64,000 nt of DNA from Halioglobus maricola (GTDB taxonomy: Bacteria; Pseudomonadota; Gammaproteobacteria; Pseudomonadales; Halieaceae). Within the stretch, counting starts at the first letter, position 1, and each line of letters starts with the position of its first letter. The stretch is from positions 1 to 64,000 of the forward strand of contig NZ_CP036422.1 in the NCBI RefSeq assembly GCF_009388985.1. The letters run 5' to 3'. A model generated the notes under the pieces. It ran no database searches, was not told the origin of the DNA, and saw only the letters and a list, made by a program, of their open reading frames with translations. Positions 49,707-59,116 of the stretch are shown in pieces. The position numbers and the translations under genes are program-made.

Positions 49707-50201
49707 TTAACTCTTGAACTCTGTGTGCTCGTTGATGTGTTGCAGCGGGAGCTCAGTGCGCAGCACGACCCGACGCAGCTCGAAGCTTGAATGTACACCG
49801 GTGACACCCGGGATACGGGTCAGTTTGCCGAGGAGGAATTTCTCGTAGTACTCCATGTCTGGTACAACCGCCTTGAGCAGGTAGTCCGAGGACTGTCCGG
49901 TGACGACCGAACAGGCCATCACCTCGGGATAGCTTGCCACCTCTTGTTCGAAGGCTTCGAAGCGGTCCGGGGTGTGCCGGTCCATGCTGATACCGATATA
50001 GGCAGTGAGTTTGAGCCCCAGCATGGACTGGTTGAGAAGGCTTACATGGCGCTCAATCAAGCCCGATTCTTCCAGCCGTTTGACCCGTCGCGAGCAGGGA
50101 GTGGGGGAAAGATTGACCAACTCTGCGAGCTCCAGGTTGCTGATGCGGCCGTTGCTTTGCATTGCGTCGAGAATCTTGCGGTCCGTACGATCGAGTTTCA
50201 C
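49707..50201 (-). CDS. Lrp/AsnC family transcriptional regulator
   Basis: A 164-residue regulator with an N-terminal helix-turn-helix (about 5-60, DRKILDAMQSNGRISNLELAELVNLSPTPCSRRVKRLEESG) and a C-terminal RAM ligand-binding domain. The closest pattern is Lrp itself. It is divergent from leuA across an AT-rich 290-base spacer, so it may regulate leuA and itself in response to leucine or another amino acid (inference). Start is GTG 50201. Confidence 0.9.
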   Translation of the reverse strand: MKLDRTDRKILDAMQSNGRISNLELAELVNLSPTPCSRRVKRLEESGLIERHVSLLNQSMLGLKLTAYIGISMDRHTPDRFEAFEQEVASYPEVMACSVVTGQSSDYLLKAVVPDMEYYEKFLLGKLTRIPGVTGVHSSFELRRVVLRTELPLQHINEHTEFKS

Positions 50202-50491
50202 GGGTGCTCCTCAATATTGGCAATAAATCACATATTCTATTCAATCGAGAGTTTATCTCTAAAAATATAGGATTTTATAGCGATATAATGCACAAATAGG
50301 AAGTATATGTGCCGTAATTGCAATCAATCACCCCGCGATGGCCACTATACTTTGCGCCTGGCTGATCTTACACCTGTGCCAGCGGCGGCTAGCCTTACCC
50401 AGGAGCCCCGTTGCGCCGTTCCCGCACCTTACCCAGGAAAGGGAGAAGCGCCTCAGGTGCAGCCACCTAACGAATAATCCAGGTGAACCCG
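50202..50491. promoter_or_regulatory. lrp-leuA divergent control region
   Basis: The left half (50220-50300) is strongly AT-rich with TATAAT at 50284-50289, suitable for Lrp binding and divergent promoters. TATACT occurs at 50346-50351. The right half has a 12-bp direct repeat CCTTACCCAGGA (50393-50404 and 50427-50438). No convincing leucine leader peptide or terminator-antiterminator was found. Confidence 0.4.
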
Positions 50492-52165
50492 ATGAGCAGT
50501 TTCGACCACAGCAAGTACAAGCCTTTTCAAGCGATTGCCAAGCCCGACCGCCGCTGGCCTGACCAGCGTATTGAAGCTGCCCCACTGTGGTGCAGTGTCG
50601 ATCTGCGCGATGGCAACCAGGCTTTGATCGAACCCATGACAGCGCGCCAGAAGTCGCGTTTGTGGGACCAGCTGGTAAAGGTGGGGTTCAAGGAAATCGA
50701 GGTGGGATTCCCCTCCGCGTCCAGTCATGACTTCAACTTTGTGCGCGAGCTGATCGAAAACGACCGTATTCCCGAGGATGTCACCATCCAGGTGCTGGTG
50801 CAGGCTCGACAGGAGCTGATCGAAAAGACGTTTGAGGCCCTCAAAGGTGCCCGCCGCGCCGTGGTCCATGTCTACAACTCCACTTCCACAGTGCAGCGCG
50901 AGCAGGTCTTCGGGCTGGATCGCCAGGGAATTATTGATATAGCGGTCAACGGGGCGGAATTGGTCCAGGCCTGCGCCGATAAATACCCTGAAACTGAGTG
51001 GGTCTTTGAGTACTCTCCGGAGAGCTTTACTGGTACTGAGATCGACTTCGCCCTGGAGGTTGTCAATGCCGTAACCGCGGTGTGGCAGCCCACGCCGGAG
51101 AAGCCGGTCATTATCAACTTGCCTGCCACCGTGGAGATGAGCACACCGAACGTCTACGCCGATCAGATTGAGTGGTTTTGTGACAATGTCGCCCGCCGCG
51201 ATAGCCTGCTGATTTCTCTGCACACCCACAATGACCGGGGCTGTGGTGTCGCGGCTGCCGAGCTCGGTGTGATGGCCGGGGCGGACCGGGTCGAAGGCAC
51301 CCTGATGGGCAATGGTGAGCGCACCGGTAATATGGATGTGGTCACGATGGCTATGAACCTGTACAGCCAGGGCGTCGATCCAAAACTGAATCTCGCCAAT
51401 ATGGACGAGATCATCCAGACCGTGAAGGAGTGCACCCAGTTGCCGGTGCACCCTCGTCACCCCTGGGCGGGAGAACTGGTGTTCACTGCGTTCTCCGGCA
51501 GTCACCAGGACGCGATCAAGAAATGCCTGGCGCAGCAAGAAGGCCGCGATCATTGGGACGTGGCCTACCTGCCGATCGACCCGGCGGACATCGGGCGCTC
51601 TTATCAGGAAGTGATCCGTATCAACAGCCAATCCGGCAAGGGCGGCATCGCCTATGTATTGCAGCGTGACTACGGTTATGAAATACCCCGCTGGCTGTCG
51701 GTGGACTTCTCCGGTTCAGTGCAGGCGCATGCCGAAGAGTCGGAGGCGGAAGTCGGCCCTGAAGCGATTTTCGATTTGTTCCAGAAAACTTATCTGAACG
51801 GCGAGGGCCGCTGGCAATTGGGCAACTACACAGTGAGTCGTGAGGACCATGTCGACAAGTTGCAGGCTGAACTGAGCCGGGAAGGGGTGCAGCAGCAGAT
51901 CACCGGTACAGGGAACGGCGTTGTCGCGTCATTCGTTAATGCGATGGAGGCATTCACCGGCAAACAGATTGTGCTGGTCGAATATTCCGAGCATGCGCTC
52001 AGCCAGAGTGCAGATGCGGAAGCGGTGTGCTACATCCAGCTGAATATTGAAGGCGATCGCTACTGCGGCGTTGGTCGTAGCCACGACATTGTGCAGGCTT
52101 CATTGGACGGCATTCTGCGCGCGATCAACAAATCTGCTGACCGTGACGCGGAAGCTGCAGCCTGA
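50492..52165 (+). CDS. leuA: 2-isopropylmalate synthase
   Basis: LeuA catalyses the first step of leucine synthesis, condensing acetyl-CoA with 2-ketoisovalerate. The 557-residue protein belongs to the longer class (with the start SSFDHSKYKPFQAIAKPDRRWPDQ) and has the metal motif WCSVDLRDGNQAL, LHTHNDRGCGVAAAE and a C-terminal regulatory domain for leucine feedback. ATG 50492 is preferred over GTG 50483 because AGGTG lies 6 bases before it. Confidence 0.96.
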   Translation: MSSFDHSKYKPFQAIAKPDRRWPDQRIEAAPLWCSVDLRDGNQALIEPMTARQKSRLWDQLVKVGFKEIEVGFPSASSHDFNFVRELIENDRIPEDVTIQVLVQARQELIEKTFEALKGARRAVVHVYNSTSTVQREQVFGLDRQGIIDIAVNGAELVQACADKYPETEWVFEYSPESFTGTEIDFALEVVNAVTAVWQPTPEKPVIINLPATVEMSTPNVYADQIEWFCDNVARRDSLLISLHTHNDRGCGVAAAELGVMAGADRVEGTLMGNGERTGNMDVVTMAMNLYSQGVDPKLNLANMDEIIQTVKECTQLPVHPRHPWAGELVFTAFSGSHQDAIKKCLAQQEGRDHWDVAYLPIDPADIGRSYQEVIRINSQSGKGGIAYVLQRDYGYEIPRWLSVDFSGSVQAHAEESEAEVGPEAIFDLFQKTYLNGEGRWQLGNYTVSREDHVDKLQAELSREGVQQQITGTGNGVVASFVNAMEAFTGKQIVLVEYSEHALSQSADAEAVCYIQLNIEGDRYCGVGRSHDIVQASLDGILRAINKSADRDAEAAA

Positions 52166-52174
52166 TCTTGCTGG

Positions 52175-53524
52175 TCAGTAGGGGTGGCGGTGGAAATAAT
52201 CGATCGCAGCAGCCTTCACTTTCGGTGCCAGATAAATTGTGGAGACCATGGTCGGTATCGCCATGATGGCGTAGGACCCCGAGATCAGGTTAAACACCAC
52301 ATCGATATTTACGGTGGCGCCAAACACGATGGTCGCGAGGAAGAACCAGCGGTAGTGATGCTGGATGTGAGCGCCCGCCAGAAAGCCAAAACACTTGGCT
52401 CCATAGTACCAGCAGGCGAACATTGTGGTGCTGCTCAGGATCAGGGTAACGATCGTCAGGGCAATCATGCCAAAACTGCCCAGCTGAGAAGCAAATGCAT
52501 TGGCGGTGAGTGTGACGCCGGAGAGTTCGCCAGGGTTTTGCCAGTTTCCTGCTAGAAGAATCACGATGGCGGTACAGGTGCAAACGATCAGCGTGTCTGC
52601 CACCGGCCCGAGCATGGCGACCAGCCCTTCGCGCACAGGTTCGTTGGTGCGCGCCGCCCCGTGAGCCATGACTTCGGTGCCCAGGCCCGCTTCATTCGAG
52701 AATACACCGCGGCTTACGCCTATCAGTACCACGCCGAGAAAACCGCCGCCCACCGCCTGGGGGTTGAAAGCTTCCGTGACGATCATGCCGAGAATACCCG
52801 GGACCTCCTCGATATTGGTCAGAATCATAAAGCCTGTCATGCTCAGGTAGATCACAACCATCAGCGGGAGCAGCGCCACCGCCACCCGCGCGACTCGCTG
52901 CAGGCCGCCGAATACGACAATGCCTACAATGACCGCCATTACACAGCCTATGGCGAGATTGACGGTTAATGGGTCGCCGCCAATTTCAACGTTCTGACGG
53001 ATGAGAGCAGTGAGCTGGTTGGCCTGGAACATGGGCAGCGTTCCGATCAGGCCCATGACTGAAAACAGAATGGCCAGGGGGAAAAACGCCCGCGGCATGG
53101 CTTCGCGAATCACGTATTGGGGGCCACCCTGCAGATTGCCCAGGCTGTCCTCGCCTCGATACATCACTCCCAGGGTGCAGGTAAAAAACTTTGTGGCAAT
53201 GCCCACAAGCGCCGACATCCACATCCAGAACACCGCGCCGGGGCCGCCGGCGACAATCGCCAGCGCGACTCCGGAGATATTCCCCAGGCCCATGGTCGCG
53301 GCCAGCGCTGCGGCAAGCGCCTGGCGGTGGCTCAGTTCGCCCGGACCGTCCGGGGTTTCGTGCTTGCCCAGCATGATGCCGAAGGCGTGGCCAAAATGCC
53401 GGTAGGGTCTGAAGCCCGAGTAGATGGCAAAGAACAGACCGCCGCCGAGCAGCAGAATGACCGTGGGAGTGCCCCACACTGCATTGGCGAAATTGGCGGA
53501 CCAGGTATTGAGTGTTTCTAGCAC
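52175..53524 (-). CDS. Alanine/glycine:sodium symporter (AGCS family)
   Basis: A 449-residue membrane protein with 10-11 predicted helices and the AGCS signature GLGNISGVALAIVAGGPGAVFWMWM plus GVFSNEAGLGTEVMAHGAA. Such proteins import alanine or glycine with Na+, fitting a marine organism. The start is GTG 53524. Convergent with leuA, 9 bases apart. Confidence 0.92.
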   Translation of the reverse strand: MLETLNTWSANFANAVWGTPTVILLLGGGLFFAIYSGFRPYRHFGHAFGIMLGKHETPDGPGELSHRQALAAALAATMGLGNISGVALAIVAGGPGAVFWMWMSALVGIATKFFTCTLGVMYRGEDSLGNLQGGPQYVIREAMPRAFFPLAILFSVMGLIGTLPMFQANQLTALIRQNVEIGGDPLTVNLAIGCVMAVIVGIVVFGGLQRVARVAVALLPLMVVIYLSMTGFMILTNIEEVPGILGMIVTEAFNPQAVGGGFLGVVLIGVSRGVFSNEAGLGTEVMAHGAARTNEPVREGLVAMLGPVADTLIVCTCTAIVILLAGNWQNPGELSGVTLTANAFASQLGSFGMIALTIVTLILSSTTMFACWYYGAKCFGFLAGAHIQHHYRWFFLATIVFGATVNIDVVFNLISGSYAIMAIPTMVSTIYLAPKVKAAAIDYFHRHPY

Positions 53525-53665
53525 GTTGAGTCATCGGCTATGGGAAAAGGCAGACATTAGCATAGCCGTCCGCAGCCGCGCTCACTTAAGTTGCGCATTT
53601 AATGTTTGGTCCAAGAGCATAGCGGTCTGTGGCACACTGTTCTTCTCGGCAACAGGGACATAGAC

Positions 53666-54619
53666 GTGACCAATCTCAACGCTCCACAATTTACCGATAT
53701 TGAAGCCGCCATGCTGAGGATCGCCGATGGTGTGCATGAAACACCGGTAATGCAGAGCCGGCTGCTTAACAAGCACACAGGCTCACATGTTTTCTTCAAG
53801 TGTGAACACCTGCAGCGGGTTGGTGCGTTCAAGGCTCGTGGTGCATTGAATGCGGTGCTGTCTCTCTCCGACGATGAGGCGGCAAATGGAGTGGCGACGC
53901 ATTCCTCGGGCAACCACGGCGCTGCTCTGGCGATGGCTGCCGCGCAGCGCGGTATCCCGGCGCATATCGTTATGCCTTCCAACGCGCCCGATGTTAAGAA
54001 AGAGGCGGTTGCCGCATACGGCGGCTTGATCATCGAATGTGAGCCCACTCAACAAGCGCGAGCTGCTGGTCTGGAGCAGGTTCTCGCCGGGACCGGTGCG
54101 CACGCTGTGCATCCTTTTCTCGATAGCAGGGTCATCGCTGGCCAGGGCACGGTTGCGCTGGAATTGCTCAAACAGGTCCCCGACCTCGATGTGATCGCCG
54201 TGCCCGTTGGCGGCGGTGGTTTGCTCTCCGGTACCGCGATAGCGGCCAAGCACATCAACCCGAAAATTGAAGTGATAGCGGTCGAGCCGGAAGGCGCAGA
54301 CGATGCTTTCCGCTCTTTCGGCCTCGGTGAGCTGCAAGGTAATTCCCGGGTAGACACCATTGCCGACGGCCTGCGCACCAGCCTGGGTGAGCTGAATTTC
54401 GAGATCATCCGTAAACATGTAGACACTATTGTGGCAGTGCCGGACGCGCTGATTGTGGAGGCTATGGAACTTATCTGGACGCGAATGAAGCAGGTGGTAG
54501 AGCCCTCTGGCGCGGTGAGCTTTGCCGGGCTTCTGGAGCACCCGGAGCGCTTCCGCGGTCGCAGGACAGGTGTCGTTATCACTGGCGGTAATGTCGACCT
54601 GGGTGCTCTGCCCTTCTAG
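53666..54619 (+). CDS. Threonine/serine dehydratase or serine racemase family protein
   Basis: A PLP fold-type II enzyme of 317 residues with the PLP lysine in VGAFKARGA (K56), the SSGNHGAALA loop and the glycine-rich PVGGGGLLSG. It lacks the C-terminal ACT domains of biosynthetic IlvA. The length and the FFKCEHLQ motif fit the catabolic dehydratase/serine racemase group; the two activities cannot be told apart by eye. GTG 53666 has AGGG 8 bases upstream; an upstream TTG at 53606 is less likely. Divergent from the alanine symporter. Confidence 0.88.
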   Translation: MTNLNAPQFTDIEAAMLRIADGVHETPVMQSRLLNKHTGSHVFFKCEHLQRVGAFKARGALNAVLSLSDDEAANGVATHSSGNHGAALAMAAAQRGIPAHIVMPSNAPDVKKEAVAAYGGLIIECEPTQQARAAGLEQVLAGTGAHAVHPFLDSRVIAGQGTVALELLKQVPDLDVIAVPVGGGGLLSGTAIAAKHINPKIEVIAVEPEGADDAFRSFGLGELQGNSRVDTIADGLRTSLGELNFEIIRKHVDTIVAVPDALIVEAMELIWTRMKQVVEPSGAVSFAGLLEHPERFRGRRTGVVITGGNVDLGALPF

Positions 54620-54623
54620 CCCC

Positions 54624-55466
54624 GTGACTATTTCCCGCCGCCTTCTGTTGTTGCCCTGCCTGCTGATACTGTTGCAGGCGTGCAGCAGTACCACGTTGGT
54701 TTACAACCGCCTAGATTTTCTAATTCCCTGGTATATCGGCAAGTATGTGGACCTCACCCGGCCGCAGAAAACCCTGCTAAAGCAGGAGTTGACACCCTTT
54801 CTGCAATGGCACCGCAGCGACGAGTTGCCCACCTATGTAGCGATACTCGATACCCTGGAGCAGAATCTTGATGCTGAGATGACGCCACAGCAGGTGAGCG
54901 CAATAGCGACGGATTTTGAGTCGGCCTGGTTGAGGGTGGAGGCGCGAGGTCTTGAGTGGATGCTGGTTCTGGGAGAGGCCTTGAGCGATGAGCAGATGGC
55001 GGAGTTTGTCACCTCGCTGAAAGAGAAACAGGTGGAGTACGAGGAGGAGTATCTGCCTCGCAGCGACGCTGAGTTTCATGAAGAGGCATACGAGAACCTC
55101 CTCGACTCTGCCCAGGATTATATGGGGCGGTTGGATGGGGATCAGCGCGCTATTCTCGAACAGGCCGCCGCGGACATGCAGCGTTCAGATAGTTACTGGT
55201 TGCAGGAGCGCGCCTTGTGGCTGGAGCGGTTGGAAGCAATGTTGCAGCGTGAGGAAGGATGGCAGCAGGCACTGCGGGACTCGCTCGCGAATCGAGACGA
55301 TACAGCGTCGCCCGAATACCTGGCCGTGTACGAGCACAATGGCCAGGTAATCTACAGCGCGCTGGCCGAACTGGCGAATACCCGAACGGCCAAACAGGAC
55401 AAGAGGCTGCGGCGCAAGCTCAGCGGCTTCCGCGAGGATCTTGAAACCTTAATCGAGCAGGGATAG
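54624..55466 (+). CDS. DUF6279 family lipoprotein
   Basis: A 280-residue lipoprotein with lipobox LLQAC (Cys20) after a leucine-rich signal. The mature N-terminus [24 protein letters not shown] is characteristic of DUF6279, a family of unknown function in Pseudomonas and relatives; the rest is a helical, acidic domain. The start is GTG 54624, 4 bases after the upstream stop, so it is probably co-translated. Its end overlaps ilvD by 18 bases tail to tail. Confidence 0.82.
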   Translation: MTISRRLLLLPCLLILLQACSSTTLVYNRLDFLIPWYIGKYVDLTRPQKTLLKQELTPFLQWHRSDELPTYVAILDTLEQNLDAEMTPQQVSAIATDFESAWLRVEARGLEWMLVLGEALSDEQMAEFVTSLKEKQVEYEEEYLPRSDAEFHEEAYENLLDSAQDYMGRLDGDQRAILEQAAADMQRSDSYWLQERALWLERLEAMLQREEGWQQALRDSLANRDDTASPEYLAVYEHNGQVIYSALAELANTRTAKQDKRLRRKLSGFREDLETLIEQG

Positions 55467-57293
55467 ATCCCTTACGGCTCCTTTGTCTGCGCTGGTTGCC
55501 ATTTTGGCGTAGACCTTGAGTGCTGCACTGACAGCGCGGGGTCGGGCTTCGACAGGCTGCCAGGCCTTGTCGCCCCTGGCATCCATTTGCGCACGGCGCT
55601 CTGCCAACGCTTCATCACTGAGCTTTACGTTGATCGTCCGCTCGGGGATGTTGATCTCAATGATATCGCCGTTCTCCACCAGACCGATGGCGCCGCCGGC
55701 AGCCGCTTCCGGTGAGGCGTGGCCGATTGACAGTCCGGAGGTGCCGCCGGAGAATCGACCGTCGGTGAGCAGTGCGCAGGCTTTGCCCAGGCCTTTGGAC
55801 TTGATGTAGCTGGTGGGGTAGAGCATTTCCTGCATGCCGGGTCCACCGCGCGGGCCTTCGTAACGCACGATGACCACGTTGCCGGCTTTAACCCGTTCTT
55901 CGAGGATATCCTTCACGGCCTGTTCCTGGCTCTCGCACACGTGGGCTGGTCCGGAGAACACCAAAATGGAGTCGTCCACCCCGGAGGTTTTCACGACGCA
56001 GCCGTCTTCAGCGATGTTGCCGGTCAGGACAGCCAGGCCGCCTTCCAGTGAGAATGCATTTTCGATCGAGCGGATGCAGCCCCCTTCGCGATCGTCGTCC
56101 AGTGATGGCCAGCGAGTCTCCTGGCTGAAGGCTGTCTGGGTTGGAATGCCAGCCGGGCCGGCGGAGAAAAACTTGCGCACCGCTGCATCGTCGGTGCGAA
56201 CGATGTCCCACTTGTCCAGAGCCTCGCCCATGGTTTTGCTGTGCACGGTGGGGCAGTGAGTGTGGAGCAGGCCGGCGCGATCGAGTTCGCCCAGAATACC
56301 CATGACCCCGCCAGCCCTGTGCACATCTTCCATGTGATATTCGGGGGTGTTGGGTGCTACCTTGCACAGCTGCGGAATCTTGCGCGAAAGGCGATCGATA
56401 TCCTTCATGGTGAAGTCCAGCTCCGCTTCCTGGGCGGCGGCCAGCAGGTGCAGGATGGTGTTGGTGGAACCGCCCATGGCGATATCCAGCATCATGGCAT
56501 TCTCAAACGCTTCAAAGTTGCCGATGGCTCGTGGCAGGACCGACGCGTCTTCTTGCTGGTAGTAGCGATTGCACAGATCGACCGCCATGCGGCCTGCGCG
56601 CAGGAACAGTTGCTCGCGGTCAGCGTGTGTGGCGAGGGTCGAGCCGTTACCCGGAAGTGACAGGCCCAGGGCTTCGGTCAGGCAGTTCATGGAATTGGCG
56701 GTGAACATGCCTGAGCAGGAGCCGCAGGTGGGGCAGGCCGACCGTTCGTACTCAGCGACGGTCTCGTCATCGGCTGAGTCGTCCACTGCGATAACCATGG
56801 CGTCGACGAGGTCCAGCTTGTGTTCAGATAGTTTGGTCTTGCCCGCTTCCATCGGGCCACCGGACACAAACACCACCGGGATGTTCAGGCGCATGGCGGC
56901 ATTGAGCATTCCCGGGGTGATCTTGTCGCAGTTGGAAATGCACACCATGGCGTCGGCGCAGTGGGCGTTGACCATGTATTCCACCGAGTCAGCGATCAGG
57001 TCGCGGGACGGGAGGCTGTAGAGCATCCCGTCGTGGCCCATGGCGATGCCGTCGTCCACGGCGATGGTGTTGAACTCCTTGGCTACGCCGCCGGCAGCCT
57101 CGATCTCGCGGGCAACCAGCTGTCCCATGTCTTTCAGATGGACGTGGCCAGGTACGAACTGCGTGAAGGAGTTAACGACCGCAATGATTGGCTTCTCGAA
57201 GTCACCGTCTTTCATACCGGTGGCGCGCCACAGGGCGCGGGCGCCGGCCATATTGCGGCCGCCGGTGGAGGTCTTGGAGCGAAGTTCTGGCAT
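55449..57293 (-). CDS. ilvD: Dihydroxy-acid dehydratase
   Basis: IlvD dehydrates 2,3-dihydroxy acids in valine/isoleucine synthesis. The 614-residue protein (family 610-620) has the Fe-S cysteines in NCDKITPG (C122) and [14 protein letters not shown] (about 187-200), and the conserved [15 protein letters not shown] and [20 protein letters not shown] blocks. A run of nine Gs lies about 80 bases upstream of its start (nine Cs in its own direction). Confidence 0.96.
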   Translation of the reverse strand: MPELRSKTSTGGRNMAGARALWRATGMKDGDFEKPIIAVVNSFTQFVPGHVHLKDMGQLVAREIEAAGGVAKEFNTIAVDDGIAMGHDGMLYSLPSRDLIADSVEYMVNAHCADAMVCISNCDKITPGMLNAAMRLNIPVVFVSGGPMEAGKTKLSEHKLDLVDAMVIAVDDSADDETVAEYERSACPTCGSCSGMFTANSMNCLTEALGLSLPGNGSTLATHADREQLFLRAGRMAVDLCNRYYQQEDASVLPRAIGNFEAFENAMMLDIAMGGSTNTILHLLAAAQEAELDFTMKDIDRLSRKIPQLCKVAPNTPEYHMEDVHRAGGVMGILGELDRAGLLHTHCPTVHSKTMGEALDKWDIVRTDDAAVRKFFSAGPAGIPTQTAFSQETRWPSLDDDREGGCIRSIENAFSLEGGLAVLTGNIAEDGCVVKTSGVDDSILVFSGPAHVCESQEQAVKDILEERVKAGNVVIVRYEGPRGGPGMQEMLYPTSYIKSKGLGKACALLTDGRFSGGTSGLSIGHASPEAAAGGAIGLVENGDIIEINIPERTINVKLSDEALAERRAQMDARGDKAWQPVEARPRAVSAALKVYAKMATSADKGAVRDLSLLD

Positions 57294-57384
57294 GGAGCTA
57301 TCCGTCTTTCCGGCAGGGCCGGCGTGGTTGAAAACTGGCAGCGGAGGATAGCAAAATCCCGCTGGCTTGTATTGGGGGGGGGAT

Positions 57385-57410
57385 GCCCGCTCGCGGCCAG
57401 GCGAGCGGGC
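57385..57410. other. GC-rich hairpin upstream of ilvD
   Basis: GCCCGCTCGC (57385-57394) pairs perfectly with GCGAGCGGGC (57401-57410) over a 6-base loop. In the minus direction it is followed by AT and nine Cs rather than Ts, so it is an imperfect terminator for the small secreted protein gene or a leader structure. Confidence 0.4.
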
Positions 57411-57440
57411 GCTGTTATCTTATTGGCCCCGTTGGGCGTC

Positions 57441-57749
57441 TTAGCGGCCGGCGACTACGTCGCGAGTGCGATATTCCTGCAGTTCAGCGTTGTAAGCTCC
57501 CGCGACAGAGTAGGCCTCGTTGACATAGAAGTTGTGCTCCAGATCGTCCAGGCGGCTTTTATTGCAATCCAGAAATGTCCGGATTTTAGCCACGTAATCG
57601 TTGACGGCCTCTTGCGATTTCAGCATTTCGGCCTTGGAAGCGACACTGCCGTCTGCGAGGACTGGGGCTTCCGATGGTCGCTCTGAATAGCAAGCGGCGG
57701 ATACGTGAGTAGCAGCGATGAACAGGGGAATAGATAACAGGGTTTTCAT
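57441..57749 (-). CDS. Small secreted protein, unknown function
   Basis: A 102-residue protein with a signal peptide (1-18, ending HVSA). The mature part has two cysteines (CYSERPSEAP near the new N-terminus and FLDCNKSRLDD), possibly a disulfide, and a helical middle KAEMLKSQEAVNDYVAKIRTFLDC. I recognise no family. A GGAGG ribosome site precedes ATG 57749. The 234-base region upstream contains two near-identical dyads. Confidence 0.7.
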   Translation of the reverse strand: MKTLLSIPLFIAATHVSAACYSERPSEAPVLADGSVASKAEMLKSQEAVNDYVAKIRTFLDCNKSRLDDLEHNFYVNEAYSVAGAYNAELQEYRTRDVVAGR

Positions 57750-57890
57750 GGTTTACCTCCAGGGTAGTTGATGAAACGCGGTGTTACCGCGCTGTTACCT
57801 ATATTCACATAAATTCACTGCAAAGCAATAGGAAGCTGTGAATTTTTTATTACAAGCCATTGATTTTAATGGATAAAGTTAGACGTGTTA

Positions 57891-57968
57891 CGCACTGTTT
57901 GGGTGCGCTGCACATTTTTGGTAACAATTTTGTGCTGAAGTTGGGCGAGCGCACTGTTGCTGTGCGCT
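57891..57968. repeat. Two near-identical dyad repeats upstream of the small secreted gene
   Basis: CGCACTGTT-TGG-GTGCGCT (57891-57909) and CGCACTGTT-GCT-GTGCGCT (57950-57968) share 16 of 19 bases and are 59 bases apart. Each is an inverted repeat CGCAC-N7-GTGCG. They could be operator sites or paired 3' hairpins of the porin transcript. Confidence 0.5.
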
Positions 57969-57983
57969 AAAGAGTGCGGGGTG

Positions 57984-59096
57984 CTACCAGTAGACTCGCA
58001 AGGCCGTGACCACAGTCCAGCCGGCGTAGCGCCCACCGTCTGCTCCTACGTCGTCGAGTTCGGCCCATTGCAAACCCGTTTGCCATTTCAGTTTGTGACC
58101 GTAGAAAAACCAGTTTATGCCTGCGTGGATTTCCTTGTAGAGGTCACCTCGGCCGGTCACGACCTGCTTCTCGTAGTTGCCCAGGCCAATACCGTTGGGG
58201 CCGTCACTGTCGAGATACGTCGCGCGGGAAACCAGCTGCAGATTTTCGCCAAGCTGGTAGAAAGGCATCAGGGTCATGCCCCAGATATCGGGTTGATCGA
58301 AGTAACCCTCGGCAAAAGCGAGATCGGTCCACAGGCCCCACCTGCCGCCTTCCCATTTGGAGGAGATCGAAACGACGTGCGAAAGATCAGCAGTATTGGC
58401 CGCTGGATCGCGATCGTTGTAAACGTAGTCCACCCGCACGCTGGCCTGATCCATCTGAAGTTGTTGTGCCCAGTTGTAACCCAGCGAAGTCAGGGTAAAG
58501 AAGCTGGCATTGAATTCGCTGAATTCATCGTTGCCGTCGCTGGAAAAAAAACCTACCCGATAATCCCACGCGTTTCCTGCCGTTCCTTTCGCGCTGACCC
58601 CGGTAAAGTATTCCGCATTGAACCAGAAATTATTGGAAAGATTACTGCGCTCTGTGGTCAGCAGTTTCTTGGATGACGTGGCGCCATCGAGAGTAAAGCC
58701 TGCGGAGTGTTTCAGGAGGCGTACATCAGGGCCGCCCTCGGGTTGCCAGCCGACATAAGCATCAGTGAGCCGTTTGTAAAATTGGTCGCCATCGAAGTTG
58801 AGGTCGAAATCGCCCTCCAGTTGAGCCACCCAGTCGCCCGCCAATGCCGCCTTAAAGCCAAAGCGGAAGCGGCGAAAATCGACATCATCGTAGTCGCCCT
58901 CGTCAGCATGGGTGTAGCTAGCGTCCAGTTGCAGTCGGCCACTGAGGTCGAGTTGTTGGAACCATCCGTCGTCTGAGGCGTAGAGAGTCGTCCGGTCCAG
59001 CCAGTGTTCGGCGCTTTCCTCGGCCGTGACGCAGAGAGGGGCCGCAAATAACAGCAGTGCGCTCAGCGAGCCTATATTTTGGTTTATGCACAACAT
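57984..59096 (-). CDS. OprO/OprP-type phosphate-selective porin family protein
   Basis: A 370-residue outer-membrane beta-barrel with a signal peptide (about 1-25). The N-terminus DLSGRLQLDASYTHADEGDYDDVDFRRFRFGFKA and alternating-polarity strands to a terminal aromatic (RVYW) match the OprO/OprP family. Pit and DUF47 genes further upstream on the same strand agree with a phosphate role, though some members are polyphosphate or general anion pores. It starts 20 bases after argA and may be read from that transcript; GAGG abuts the ATG directly, so the start is not ideal. Confidence 0.8.
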   Translation of the reverse strand: MLCINQNIGSLSALLLFAAPLCVTAEESAEHWLDRTTLYASDDGWFQQLDLSGRLQLDASYTHADEGDYDDVDFRRFRFGFKAALAGDWVAQLEGDFDLNFDGDQFYKRLTDAYVGWQPEGGPDVRLLKHSAGFTLDGATSSKKLLTTERSNLSNNFWFNAEYFTGVSAKGTAGNAWDYRVGFFSSDGNDEFSEFNASFFTLTSLGYNWAQQLQMDQASVRVDYVYNDRDPAANTADLSHVVSISSKWEGGRWGLWTDLAFAEGYFDQPDIWGMTLMPFYQLGENLQLVSRATYLDSDGPNGIGLGNYEKQVVTGRGDLYKEIHAGINWFFYGHKLKWQTGLQWAELDDVGADGGRYAGWTVVTALRVYW

Positions 59097-59116
59097 CCTC
59101 GCTAACGGTTGCCTCG

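Noticed and set aside
50338..50562. Possible leucine-rich leader peptide before leuA (MATILCAWLILHL)
   Set aside because: The leucines are scattered, the frame runs into leuA without an early stop, and no terminator-antiterminator pair follows.
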